Origin: an uncultured Erysipelotrichaceae bacterium
GTDB lineage: Bacteria; Bacillota_I; Bacilli_A; Erysipelotrichales; Erysipelotrichaceae
Reading direction: 5' to 3'
Assembly (NCBI GenBank): GCA_946621045.1
Contig: CAMOOA010000082.1
Coordinates: 1-5,885, forward strand
DNA: 5,885 nucleotides
Of this stretch, positions 1 through 5,885 are shown one piece after another. Positions within the stretch are counted from its first letter, which is position 1. The number at the start of each line of letters is the position of its first letter. The position numbers and the translations under genes are program-made. Under the pieces are notes generated by a model. It had not been told where the DNA came from. It saw nothing but the letters and a program-made list of their open reading frames with translations, and searched no databases.

Positions 1-1659
1 CGCTGCGGCCGCGGTGCAGATCAAAGACAGCGGGATGCAGAGACGGCGCAGAAGGGTGCCGCGGTACCATACCCGGATCGTTCCGTTTGTTTCCGGTTCG
101 ATCATGACCAGTGCCCGCTCGGAAGCGCTGACCGGAATTTCGGTTCCGCTGACAGTGCATGCATATCCTTTGTACCAGGTGAGCGGAAGCTCCAGAACCT
201 GACCTTCGGGAAGCGTATCCGGAGTAACCGTAAGCACGGCGCCGTCCCGGCTGACTGACGCATCGACCGGATTGCCGTATGCATCACGGACGGAAGGAAT
301 TTCCGTGCGGAAGTCCGGCGAACTGTCGGGGAGATAGTCTCCGCCGGCAAGTTCCACCCGCATGTAGGTTGCGGAATAATAGGGATCGATCAGTTTTCCG
401 GAAGTGATATCCTGCCAGGTCGTCCGGGAGGTAATGCCGAACGGACGGCTGAATGCCGGAAGCAGATGCCAGACGCCCTCTGTGAGGATCACAACCGCAA
501 ACAGCACCGCAGGAACGGTTTTTCCGTGAAACAGACGGTCTGCCGCAGCGGCAGACGGAGGCAGTAACAGAATCAGCGCCGGTGTCATCAGCCGCCAGGG
601 AAACTGCAGAACGCGGAGCGCGGAAAAGGATTCCCACGGAAAGATGTCGCAGGGAAGGATCAGGCAGAGCATGCCGAGCACCCAGGCCGCGGTTTCAAAC
701 CGTGCAGGATGCGGCTTCCGCTTAAACGCAAGCGTGATCGGAAACAGCAGGGAGAGGGCGGTAAGGGCAAGACCGATATTGACAAGCATCTGCCGGTCTC
801 TTGGAATGTCGTTTTCCCCGTAGCCGAATACGGTGCGCTCCGCAATATATTTCCAGAGCGGCATCGCATAGCGTTCCAGCTGCGAAGCCCCGGCATAATA
901 ATGCAGGATGAACCGCTGGCTGTTCAGCTGTTCGATCATCGGCAGGGTAAACCAGGCAGTGCTGAGAAATGCGCCGGTTACCGCGGTCAGACCGGTACGC
1001 AGAATTCTGCCGTCGATCCGGTCAAGATAAGCTGTAACGGTCAGAATGACACAGACCGCTCCGAACAGAAACGTCAGATTGTGGGAGAAGATCAGACCGC
1101 AGAGTCCGCCGTACAGCAGCCATCCGCCGCGGGTATCGCGGGCTTCCAGAAGATCGCGGAGACCTGTGACGACTACCGCAAGAAAGCCGATCGCCATCAT
1201 TTCTCCGACAGCGCCGCGCACATAAACGTCGGTGATCCGGTAGCTGGAAAAGCAGAAGGCTGCGGTGACAGCGGCCGCAGTGAACGAATTACCCGTGATG
1301 CGCACAAGGAGGCGCAGCACGGCATAGCAGCTGAACAGCGTGGCGGAAAGAATCAGAATCTTGTAGCACCAGACCAGCGGCAGCCCCGCCCGCATTGCAA
1401 GGCTGAACGGAATGAGCAGAAGATCGCAGTAAAACAGCGGACTGGCATAACCGAATCCGTCGTTTTTATACGGATAGAGCGCAGGAAGAAAATCACCTCT
1501 GCCGATTGCTTCGGAAAGTCCTTCGATGCGGGAAAGGTGAAACAGGGTGTCATGCTCGAGCGCCAGAAAATCCGATGTCAGATAGGGAAGACAGAAAAGC
1601 ACCGCAAGCAGTGCGGCGATCAGAAAGCAGGTGCTTCTGCGGGTCAGCCGAAATACCAT
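1..1659 (-). CDS. PTPS-related family polytopic membrane protein (GT-C/YfhO-like), C-terminus cut by window edge
   Basis: The minus-strand frame stays open for 553 codons from ATG at 1659 to the window edge, with no stop, so the C-terminus is missing. I recognise the family later labelled '6-pyruvoyl-tetrahydropterin synthase-related' from its motifs: HDTLFHLSRIEGL (about 36-48), YPYKNDGFGYASPLFYCDL (62-80), YRITDVYVRGAVGE (140-153), SHNLTFL (192-198) and LQFPWRL (351-357). It starts with a short basic stretch and a membrane helix (about 10-27), then many further hydrophobic segments to about residue 395. A soluble, probably extracytoplasmic, beta-rich part follows (about 400-530, with PLTWYKGY at 491-498), then the start of another membrane helix. 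That layout resembles GT-C-type proteins such as YfhO. The family name is historical; nothing here suggests pterin chemistry. Its start overlaps the end of the PMT gene by 16 nt, indicating co-transcription and a possible shared role in surface glycosylation. Family assignment is fairly sure; the reaction is unknown. Confidence 0.8.
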   Translation of the reverse strand, partial: MVFRLTRRSTCFLIAALLAVLFCLPYLTSDFLALEHDTLFHLSRIEGLSEAIGRGDFLPALYPYKNDGFGYASPLFYCDLLLIPFSLAMRAGLPLVWCYKILILSATLFSCYAVLRLLVRITGNSFTAAAVTAAFCFSSYRITDVYVRGAVGEMMAIGFLAVVVTGLRDLLEARDTRGGWLLYGGLCGLIFSHNLTFLFGAVCVILTVTAYLDRIDGRILRTGLTAVTGAFLSTAWFTLPMIEQLNSQRFILHYYAGASQLERYAMPLWKYIAERTVFGYGENDIPRDRQMLVNIGLALTALSLLFPITLAFKRKPHPARFETAAWVLGMLCLILPCDIFPWESFSALRVLQFPWRLMTPALILLLPPSAAAADRLFHGKTVPAVLFAVVILTEGVWHLLPAFSRPFGITSRTTWQDITSGKLIDPYYSATYMRVELAGGDYLPDSSPDFRTEIPSVRDAYGNPVDASVSRDGAVLTVTPDTLPEGQVLELPLTWYKGYACTVSGTEIPVSASERALVMIEPETNGTIRVWYRGTLLRRLCIPLSLICTAAAA

Positions 1660-3626
1660 GACGGGATAATCTCCAGAGCATGCACAAAATCATATGTTGT
1701 GCCAAAACCGGTAAGCACCGGAAGATAAATGACAAAAATGAGCAGCACCACCGCTGTATAGACCAGCGGAATCCACTTCAGTTTTGGACGCGCCGAAACT
1801 AGCCGGAAGAAGCACCAGGCGATCGACGCCGTCATGAAGATGCTGGTCGGGTAGAAGTGATAGGCAAAGACACAGCGGTCAACGAGAAGCCACGGCGCAA
1901 GCGCGGTGATATAACCGACGGAAATCACGACCGGAGCCGGTTTCCATGTGCGGACCGCATCCGCGAACGTGAAGAGGATGGTGACAAGACCGGCCAGCGA
2001 GAGTGCCGGATTGGTAAAGCATGCGATGGTATGATACGCCCCGGAAAGATCTTCTTTGCTGTAGTACCAGACCGGACGTTCATCCAGCAGCCACTGGTTC
2101 CAGGTGCTCTGATAGGGATGGGTTGCGTCAAGACCGATGTGGTACTCATACATATAGCGGATCTGATCTGCGACTGCGCGCAGCGACCAGCCGTCCCGTG
2201 TGATGCGGCAGGGGATATAGGCCAGGAAGTAGATCACGACCGGGATCCCGATGAAAAACAGAACGGACCAGAGAATGGTCTTGCGGAAGTCGTTCGGAAA
2301 CTGCTCCGCGCGCTTCAGCACCGCCTGCTCGGCATCGGTCAAAGGACCGTGGTTCTGAAGGGAGAACAGCTTCAGCCGGCGGTATTCCTGATACCGCAGG
2401 ACCATGGAATATACATAGATCAGTGCCAGACCGACCGCGCTGTAACAGGCGGTCCATTTTACGGCAATGCCGATGCCGGTGGCGATGCCGCAGAACAGCA
2501 GCTCCCGCAGGGATGCGGAGAGCGGCCGGTCAAAGAATGATGTTCTGACCCAGCGGGCCATGAAGATGAACATGACAAGGATCGCGCACACGCTCATCGG
2601 TTCGAGGGTGGCGATCCGGGAAGTGGTGATATGCATGAAATCACATGCAAGCAGCGCCGCACCGAGCAGCGCAGGTTCGGGCCGGCGCGCAAGAAGACGG
2701 ATCAGATACCAGAGCAGCGGCACCATCAGAACACCGGTCAGTGCGCCGGGAAGCCGCCAGGCAAACGGATTCATGCCGAAGAGGCGGATCGAAAGGGCAA
2801 TCATCTGCGTGCCGAGCAGCGGGTGCACGGATGCATACATGTACTGGCCTTCCGCGATTTCCCATGCGTTCCGCGGATGATAGACTTCATCGAAGAAACT
2901 CTCATCATAATACGTGTTGTCCGCAGTGACTGCGTCCTGTTCATCGATCATGATTTCCGCGGGATATGCAGTGTCTGCGGCGGGATCCTCTTTGATCCGA
3001 ACCGGAAGCACCTTCTGCATCGCGTTATTCACAAAGGCAATCTCCGTTACCGTGTCCGCGCTGCTTGAACTTGTAAGCCGGACATAGCGTTTGTCCCAGT
3101 ATCCCCATGTGTCGATATACTGGCAGTAGCGGGTTTCATTCAGGACGCCGGCAGTTTCCCAGGTCTCAAGATCATCCGACAGTTCAATCGTGAATTCGTG
3201 CAGTCCGAACTGGTATCCGTCCGGGCGGGAATTGTTGTCTCCTTCCCCGGTGAGGATCATGATCCGGTCAAACAGGGTGTCTTCATACAGCTCGAGAATC
3301 ACGCTCTGCGGTGTCTGAACCGGCTGCCACGTCGTGTGCGGCAGTACCGTGCTGCCGAGACGGTGGAAGCTTGCCGCCGCATAAAGCAGGGTGATCAGAA
3401 CAAGCAGCGTCCATTCCCGGGCATCCGGACGGACCGCTGTCTGCGTCCGGTGCAGAGAGGGAAGATGCGGCAGTTCCGTGATCTGTTCACCGCGCTGTTT
3501 CGGAAACGGGAAAAACCGCCGCGCCAGTCCGCAGAGGATAATGATCACGGCGGCTTTCATCAGAATCGGGATAAGTTCGCTGTCACCGAAAAGGGAAAGC
3601 GATAACTGGGAAATAGTATTCTGCAT
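1644..3626 (-). CDS. PMT/GT39-family membrane glycosyltransferase with extracytoplasmic discoidin-like insert
   Basis: This 660-residue protein belongs to the dolichyl-phosphate-mannose-protein mannosyltransferase family, which moves a sugar from a polyprenyl-phosphate donor to an acceptor on the outer face of the membrane. The family signs are FDEVYH (245-250, acidic pair D246/E247), HPLLG (268-272), and a C-terminal half with MYEYHIGLDATHPY (492-505), RPVWYY (517-522) and a run of membrane helices to about 637 (PMT_4TMC-like). Helix 1 (about 18-36) is followed by a basic, presumably cytoplasmic linker (37-70) and helix 2 (71-88). A large outside loop then precedes the DE motif. Residues about 95-205 in that loop look like a discoidin/F5-8C-type fold: FTIELSDDLETW (145-156) and RYVRL (180-184). 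The HPPLGK-type motif is altered (second Pro to Leu, Lys to Thr). The family is clear; donor, acceptor and whether it modifies protein or lipid are not. It is first in a two-gene unit with the overlapping PTPS-related gene. Confidence 0.88.
   Translation of the reverse strand: MQNTISQLSLSLFGDSELIPILMKAAVIIILCGLARRFFPFPKQRGEQITELPHLPSLHRTQTAVRPDAREWTLLVLITLLYAAASFHRLGSTVLPHTTWQPVQTPQSVILELYEDTLFDRIMILTGEGDNNSRPDGYQFGLHEFTIELSDDLETWETAGVLNETRYCQYIDTWGYWDKRYVRLTSSSSADTVTEIAFVNNAMQKVLPVRIKEDPAADTAYPAEIMIDEQDAVTADNTYYDESFFDEVYHPRNAWEIAEGQYMYASVHPLLGTQMIALSIRLFGMNPFAWRLPGALTGVLMVPLLWYLIRLLARRPEPALLGAALLACDFMHITTSRIATLEPMSVCAILVMFIFMARWVRTSFFDRPLSASLRELLFCGIATGIGIAVKWTACYSAVGLALIYVYSMVLRYQEYRRLKLFSLQNHGPLTDAEQAVLKRAEQFPNDFRKTILWSVLFFIGIPVVIYFLAYIPCRITRDGWSLRAVADQIRYMYEYHIGLDATHPYQSTWNQWLLDERPVWYYSKEDLSGAYHTIACFTNPALSLAGLVTILFTFADAVRTWKPAPVVISVGYITALAPWLLVDRCVFAYHFYPTSIFMTASIAWCFFRLVSARPKLKWIPLVYTAVVLLIFVIYLPVLTGFGTTYDFVHALEIIPSWYFG
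1660..1674 (-). promoter_or_regulatory. Probable ribosome binding site of the PTPS-related gene
   Basis: On the minus strand GGAG (plus-strand ctcc, 1671-1674) lies 11 nt before the ATG at 1659. It sits inside the last codons of the upstream PMT gene. The spacing is longer than the usual 5-9 nt, so translational coupling through the 16-nt gene overlap probably helps. It supports the ATG at 1659 as the start, and the family's N-terminal helix also begins a few residues after it. Confidence 0.45.
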
Positions 3627-3639
3627 GGTTACTATTATA
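3627..3639 (-). promoter_or_regulatory. Candidate -10 box of the PMT gene, possibly giving a leaderless mRNA
   Basis: A perfect TATAAT on the minus strand (3634-3639) ends 7 nt before the ATG at 3626. Transcription would begin about at the start codon, and the bases between (AGTAACC) hold no Shine-Dalgarno sequence. No good -35 box is seen at 16-19 nt spacing; the best available hexamers are T/C-rich and come from the terminator tail. The location just after a terminator and before a new gene fits a promoter, but the weak -35 keeps this tentative. Confidence 0.4.
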
Positions 3640-3642
3640 TCG

Positions 3643-3657
3643 CTGTTGCCGGAACAG
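3643..3657. repeat. Short dyad (5-bp arms) in the PMT upstream region
   Basis: CTGTT and AACAG arms flank a 5-nt centre (CTGTTGCCGGAACAG on the plus strand). The dyad falls between the candidate -10 box and where a -35 box would be, so it could be an operator. It could equally be chance, since 5-bp arms are short and no related copy was noticed elsewhere in the window. Confidence 0.2.
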
Positions 3658-3684
3658 AAAGAAACCGGATTGCAGGGAATCCGG
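3653..3684 (-). terminator. Intrinsic (Rho-independent) terminator after queH
   Basis: Read on the minus strand, a perfect 7-bp stem CCGGATT / AATCCGG (3678-3684 paired with 3665-3671) closes a 6-nt CCCTGC loop and is followed at once by the T-rich tail TTTCTTTCTGTT. It begins 10 nt after the queH stop codon. Stem, loop and tail have the usual form; the tail is interrupted by C and G, so it may be moderately rather than fully efficient. It separates the queuosine genes from the glycosyltransferase unit. Confidence 0.7.
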
Positions 3685-3694
3685 CGATATGCGG

Positions 3695-4381
3695 TTATGT
3701 TTCCGGAACGTTCTGATCCGGATGAGTGCTTTTCCAGGAATAGATGCAGCCGCAGTAATCCTGGCGGTAGAGGGAGTGCGCATCGCAGAGTTCTTTCTGC
3801 CGCACCTGTCCGCCGCCTTTTTTGAAGTCGCTGTAGAAATAACGGACGGAAGGGTGAAGGCGGGAAAGCGAACGGCCGATTTCATTGATCTTCTGGCTGT
3901 CTTTCTGGCGTGAGATGGACATCACTGTCGTGAAGAAGTCAAACCCGTGTTCTTCCGCCCATGCATACGCCTGATTCATCCGCACCGCGTAACAGTAGAA
4001 ACACCGTCCGAATCCTTCCGGATCATCCTTCATCGGCGCAAGCGGCTTCATGTATGCCTCATTGTCATAGGGAACCGTGATCACGGGAATATCCAGCCCG
4101 GTTTCACTGAGGTACCGGTAAAGCTCGGCGAGCCTCCGGTCGTATTCCGCTTTCGGCCAGATGTTGGAGTTGTTGAAAAAGACCGTCAGATCGAACGTCT
4201 GTGAGAGAAACTCGAGCGGAAAGGAAGCACAGACCGCGCAGCATGCATGCAAAAGCATCCGCGGTTTCCGGTCATAGGAAGCGCGTATCTCCTCAAGTTC
4301 CTTCAGGGACTTCAGATAGTAGTTGACCTTGTGAGAGCTTTTCCGCTGTTTCAGGTAATTCAGATAAGCATCCTTATTCAT
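3695..4381 (-). CDS. queH: Epoxyqueuosine reductase QueH
   Basis: This 228-residue protein fits QueH (old DUF208), the cobalamin-independent iron-sulfur enzyme that reduces epoxyqueuosine to queuosine at tRNA position 34, replacing QueG. Family signatures are present in order: LLHACCAVC (43-51, Cys 47, 48 and 51), NIWPKAEYDRRL (73-84), GRCFYCYAVRM (125-135, Cys 127 and 130), FDFFTTVMSISRQK (147-160), INEIG (165-169), YSDFKK (183-188) and LYRQDYCGC (204-212). All expected cysteine clusters are intact, so it should be active. I chose the ATG at 4381, which overlaps the queA stop by 8 nt. An in-frame ATG at 4444 would add 21 residues and extend the overlap deep into queA, with no family support. 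No clear Shine-Dalgarno precedes 4381, so translation probably depends on ribosomes finishing queA. An intrinsic terminator follows the stop. Confidence 0.95.
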   Translation of the reverse strand: MNKDAYLNYLKQRKSSHKVNYYLKSLKELEEIRASYDRKPRMLLHACCAVCASFPLEFLSQTFDLTVFFNNSNIWPKAEYDRRLAELYRYLSETGLDIPVITVPYDNEAYMKPLAPMKDDPEGFGRCFYCYAVRMNQAYAWAEEHGFDFFTTVMSISRQKDSQKINEIGRSLSRLHPSVRYFYSDFKKGGGQVRQKELCDAHSLYRQDYCGCIYSWKSTHPDQNVPET

Positions 4382-5405
4382 TGGTGATAAACATGCAGTC
4401 ACCGAACGAGAAGAAGCGGTACCGTTCACGGACTGCCCTTTCATAGGCGCTCAGAATCAGTTCTTTGTCCGCAAAGGAACAGATCATCATGAGCAGGGTG
4501 GATTTGGGAAGATGAAAGTTCGTCAGCATTGCGTCGATCGTATGCCATTCGTAGCCCGGATAGATAAAGAGCTTTGTTTCTCCGTCGCATTTCTCAAATC
4601 TGCCGAACCGGTTCCATACGCTTTCCAGTGTGCGGACGCTGGTGGTGCCGACCGCAATGATGCGGCGGTGTTCCGCCTTTGCCTGATTGAGGATATCGGC
4701 GGTTTCCCGCGACATGGAATAGACTTCCTCATGCATGACATGTTCCTCGATCGTATCGGTATCCATCGGACGGAAGGTGCCGAGCCCGACATGCAGGGTG
4801 ACGTCCGTTACCGTAACGCCTTTTGCACGGAGCTGATCAAAGACTGCCTCCGTAAAATGAAGACCTGCCGTCGGGGCGGCGGCGCTGCCGTCAATTGCCG
4901 CATAAACCGTCTGATAACGGTTCGGATCGTCCAGTTTTTTCCGGATATACGGCGGAAGCGGGACATTTCCGAGGCGGTCCAGAATCTCGTTGAAAATGCC
5001 GTCGTAATGCATCTTCATCTGCCGGATTCCTTTTTCTCCGACACCGACGCATTCCGCGCGCAGTTCTCCGTCATGAAACGAAATAAATGTTCCGGGCTTG
5101 ATGACCTTGGCATTTCCGGCCAGGCATTCCCAGACATCGTCTTTTCCCTGTCTTAACAGAAGCAGTTCCACATGGGCGCCGGTCTGTTCCTTTGTACCGA
5201 ACAGGCGGGCAGGGATGACGCGGGTATTATTGCGGACGAGCACATCGCCCGCATGAAAGTATTCCGCGATACGGGAAAAGGAGGTATCTTCAATTTCCCC
5301 GGTTGTTTTATGCACGACCATCATCCGGCTTCCTGTCCGGTCCGCCAGCGGCGTCTGGGCAATCAGTTCCTGCGGAAGGTCGTAATCGAATTCACTTGTT
5401 TTCAT
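4374..5405 (-). CDS. queA: S-adenosylmethionine:tRNA ribosyltransferase-isomerase QueA
   Basis: QueA transfers and isomerises the ribosyl moiety of S-adenosylmethionine onto preQ1 already placed at tRNA position 34, giving epoxyqueuosine in the cytoplasm. The 343 residues match the usual family length and the conserved blocks are all present: FDYDLPQELIAQ (6-17), NNTRVIPARLFG (59-70), LPPYI (150-154), RYQTVYA (163-169), GSAAAPTAGLHFT (173-185), LHVGLGTFRP (204-213), VGTTSVRTLES (252-262), TNFHLPKSTLL (295-305) and YRFFSFGD (329-336). I see no frameshift or missing block. The product is the substrate of QueH, encoded immediately downstream with an 8-nt overlap, so the two steps are probably produced together. 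In many bacteria tgt follows queA; here tgt is not in the window. A 43-nt gap separates queA from the upstream S24 repressor gene, so they may share a transcript. Confidence 0.98.
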   Translation of the reverse strand: MKTSEFDYDLPQELIAQTPLADRTGSRMMVVHKTTGEIEDTSFSRIAEYFHAGDVLVRNNTRVIPARLFGTKEQTGAHVELLLLRQGKDDVWECLAGNAKVIKPGTFISFHDGELRAECVGVGEKGIRQMKMHYDGIFNEILDRLGNVPLPPYIRKKLDDPNRYQTVYAAIDGSAAAPTAGLHFTEAVFDQLRAKGVTVTDVTLHVGLGTFRPMDTDTIEEHVMHEEVYSMSRETADILNQAKAEHRRIIAVGTTSVRTLESVWNRFGRFEKCDGETKLFIYPGYEWHTIDAMLTNFHLPKSTLLMMICSFADKELILSAYERAVRERYRFFSFGDCMFITNE

Positions 5406-5421
5406 ATCTGCAGTTATCTCC
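5406..5421 (-). promoter_or_regulatory. Possible ribosome binding site of queA
   Basis: GGAG on the minus strand (plus-strand ctcc, 5418-5421) lies 12 nt before the queA ATG, with the sequence GCGGAGATAACTGCAGAT leading to the start. The spacing is long, so the site may be weak. No other purine-rich match sits closer, and the conserved QueA N-terminus (FDYDLP) supports this ATG. Confidence 0.35.
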
Positions 5422-5448
5422 GCCGAATATCTTAGCGCATTTCCGGAA

Positions 5449-5885
5449 TTAATAATATGTTTTGGCGGAAATCACCTGACCGAGGATCGTTACCGGCAGT
5501 TCCCGCACTTCCTGGGCAGTATAGTAGCGGTTCGGCACTTCCGGGTTGGCGGCTTCCAGGATCATCATGCGTTCCTTCTTGACGATGCGCTTGACCGTAA
5601 CTTCATCACCGACGAGCACGACTGCTATTTTCCCGCTGTCCACATCGCTGCACTGGCGTACAAGGAGAAGCGATCCGTCAAGGATCCCGATGCCGTTCAT
5701 GGAATCACCCGTGACACGCAGATAATAGTCGCCTCTGGCCGCATCCTCGATGGATGCCTCCTCTTCGCCGAGGTAGTTTTCCTCCGCGAACAGGTCATAG
5801 CCTGCTTTGACGTAGCCGAGCACCGGAAGACGGACATTGATATTCATGCCTTTCATGACCGGCTCAATATTGAAGCCGACCATTT
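5449..5885 (-). CDS. LexA-like S24-family self-cleaving repressor, C-terminal part only (5' end outside window)
   Basis: The visible part is the peptidase/dimerisation domain of a LexA/CI-type repressor. Counting from the first Met seen (5883), the self-cleavage site is Ala27-Gly28 in LPVLGYVKAGYDL, the catalytic Ser is S61 in VTGDSMNGIGI and the catalytic Lys is K98 in DEVTVKRI. The Ser-Lys spacing of 37 equals that of E. coli LexA (119 and 156), and the cleavage-to-Ser spacing is within one residue of it. Such proteins bind operators through an N-terminal helix-turn-helix domain and cut themselves when RecA is activated by DNA damage. That DNA-binding domain is not in the window, so the Met at 5883 is probably internal. 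Without it I cannot tell true LexA (SOS regulator) from an XRE-type S24 repressor of other genes. It ends 43 nt before queA, with no terminator hairpin in the gap, so queA may be co-transcribed. Confidence 0.85.
   Translation of the reverse strand, partial: MVGFNIEPVMKGMNINVRLPVLGYVKAGYDLFAEENYLGEEEASIEDAARGDYYLRVTGDSMNGIGILDGSLLLVRQCSDVDSGKIAVVLVGDEVTVKRIVKKERMMILEAANPEVPNRYYTAQEVRELPVTILGQVISAKTYY

Noticed and set aside
709..1728. Long plus-strand open frame (339 codons) opposite the PTPS-related gene
   Set aside because: The protein is low in hydrophobic segments, rich in Gln, Lys and Arg, and matches no family I know. The opposite strand has a continuous family match with clear motifs. 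Such antisense frames arise from codon bias.
1857..2540. Plus-strand open frame (227 codons) opposite the PMT gene
   Set aside because: It lies wholly inside the convincingly identified PMT gene, has no recognisable motif or ribosome site, and its composition is that of an antisense shadow.
3706..3713. GAACGTTC palindrome near the queH 3' end as an operator
   Set aside because: There is no spacer between half sites, it is within coding sequence and not near a promoter.
4382..4444. Longer QueH with a start at 4444
   Set aside because: The extra 21 residues read the 3' end of queA in another frame and do not resemble QueH N-termini; the ATG at 4381 overlapping the queA stop is the natural coupled start.
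4605..4614. GAAC-CG-GTTC palindrome as a possible LexA (SOS) box
   Set aside because: It has a 2-nt centre instead of the 4 nt of the Bacillota SOS box and lies inside queA coding sequence.
4512..5156. Plus-strand open frame (214 codons) opposite queA
   Set aside because: It is antisense to conserved QueA blocks and shows no family signature of its own.
5439..5450. TTCCGGAA palindrome after the S24 repressor gene, also present at 3701-3708, as a terminator or shared regulatory site
   Set aside because: The arms are only 4 bp with no loop or T-tract, one copy is coding, and TTCCGG-like words are common throughout this DNA.

Overview
This window looks like chromosomal DNA from a member of the Bacillota (Firmicutes), with base composition visibly a little above half G+C. 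The pointers are a LexA-like S24 repressor, a queA-queH queuosine pair and two large GT-C-type membrane proteins whose sequence style resembles anaerobic gut Firmicutes. Erysipelotrichia is my best guess, from sequence feel only; no marker here fixes the taxon. I see no phage, transposon, CRISPR, rRNA or tRNA sequence.

All five genes lie on the minus strand, so in transcription order the window reads from high to low coordinates. First is the C-terminal part of a LexA/S24-type self-cleaving repressor (5449-5885, N-terminus outside the window). After a 43-nt gap come queA (4374-5405) and queH (3695-4381), which overlap by 8 nt. They carry out two consecutive late steps of queuosine synthesis on tRNA: QueA makes epoxyqueuosine and QueH reduces it to queuosine. 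A short intergenic segment (3627-3694) follows. It holds a good intrinsic-terminator hairpin for the queuosine genes and then a perfect TATAAT box directly in front of the next gene.

The second transcription unit has a PMT/GT39-family membrane glycosyltransferase (1644-3626) overlapping by 16 nt with a large polytopic protein of the '6-pyruvoyl-tetrahydropterin synthase-related' family (1-1659, C-terminus outside the window). Despite that name, the family is a membrane protein with no visible link to pterin chemistry. The pair plausibly works on cell-surface glycosylation with lipid-linked sugars, but neither acceptor nor donor can be read from the sequence.

The most interesting points are: a discoidin-like extracytoplasmic insert in the PMT enzyme between an early membrane helix and the DE motif; an altered HPPLGK-type motif in the same enzyme; a PMT start codon with no Shine-Dalgarno and a -10 box so close that the transcript may be leaderless; and the tight queA/queH coupling. 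I found no convincing evidence of a wholly undescribed system.
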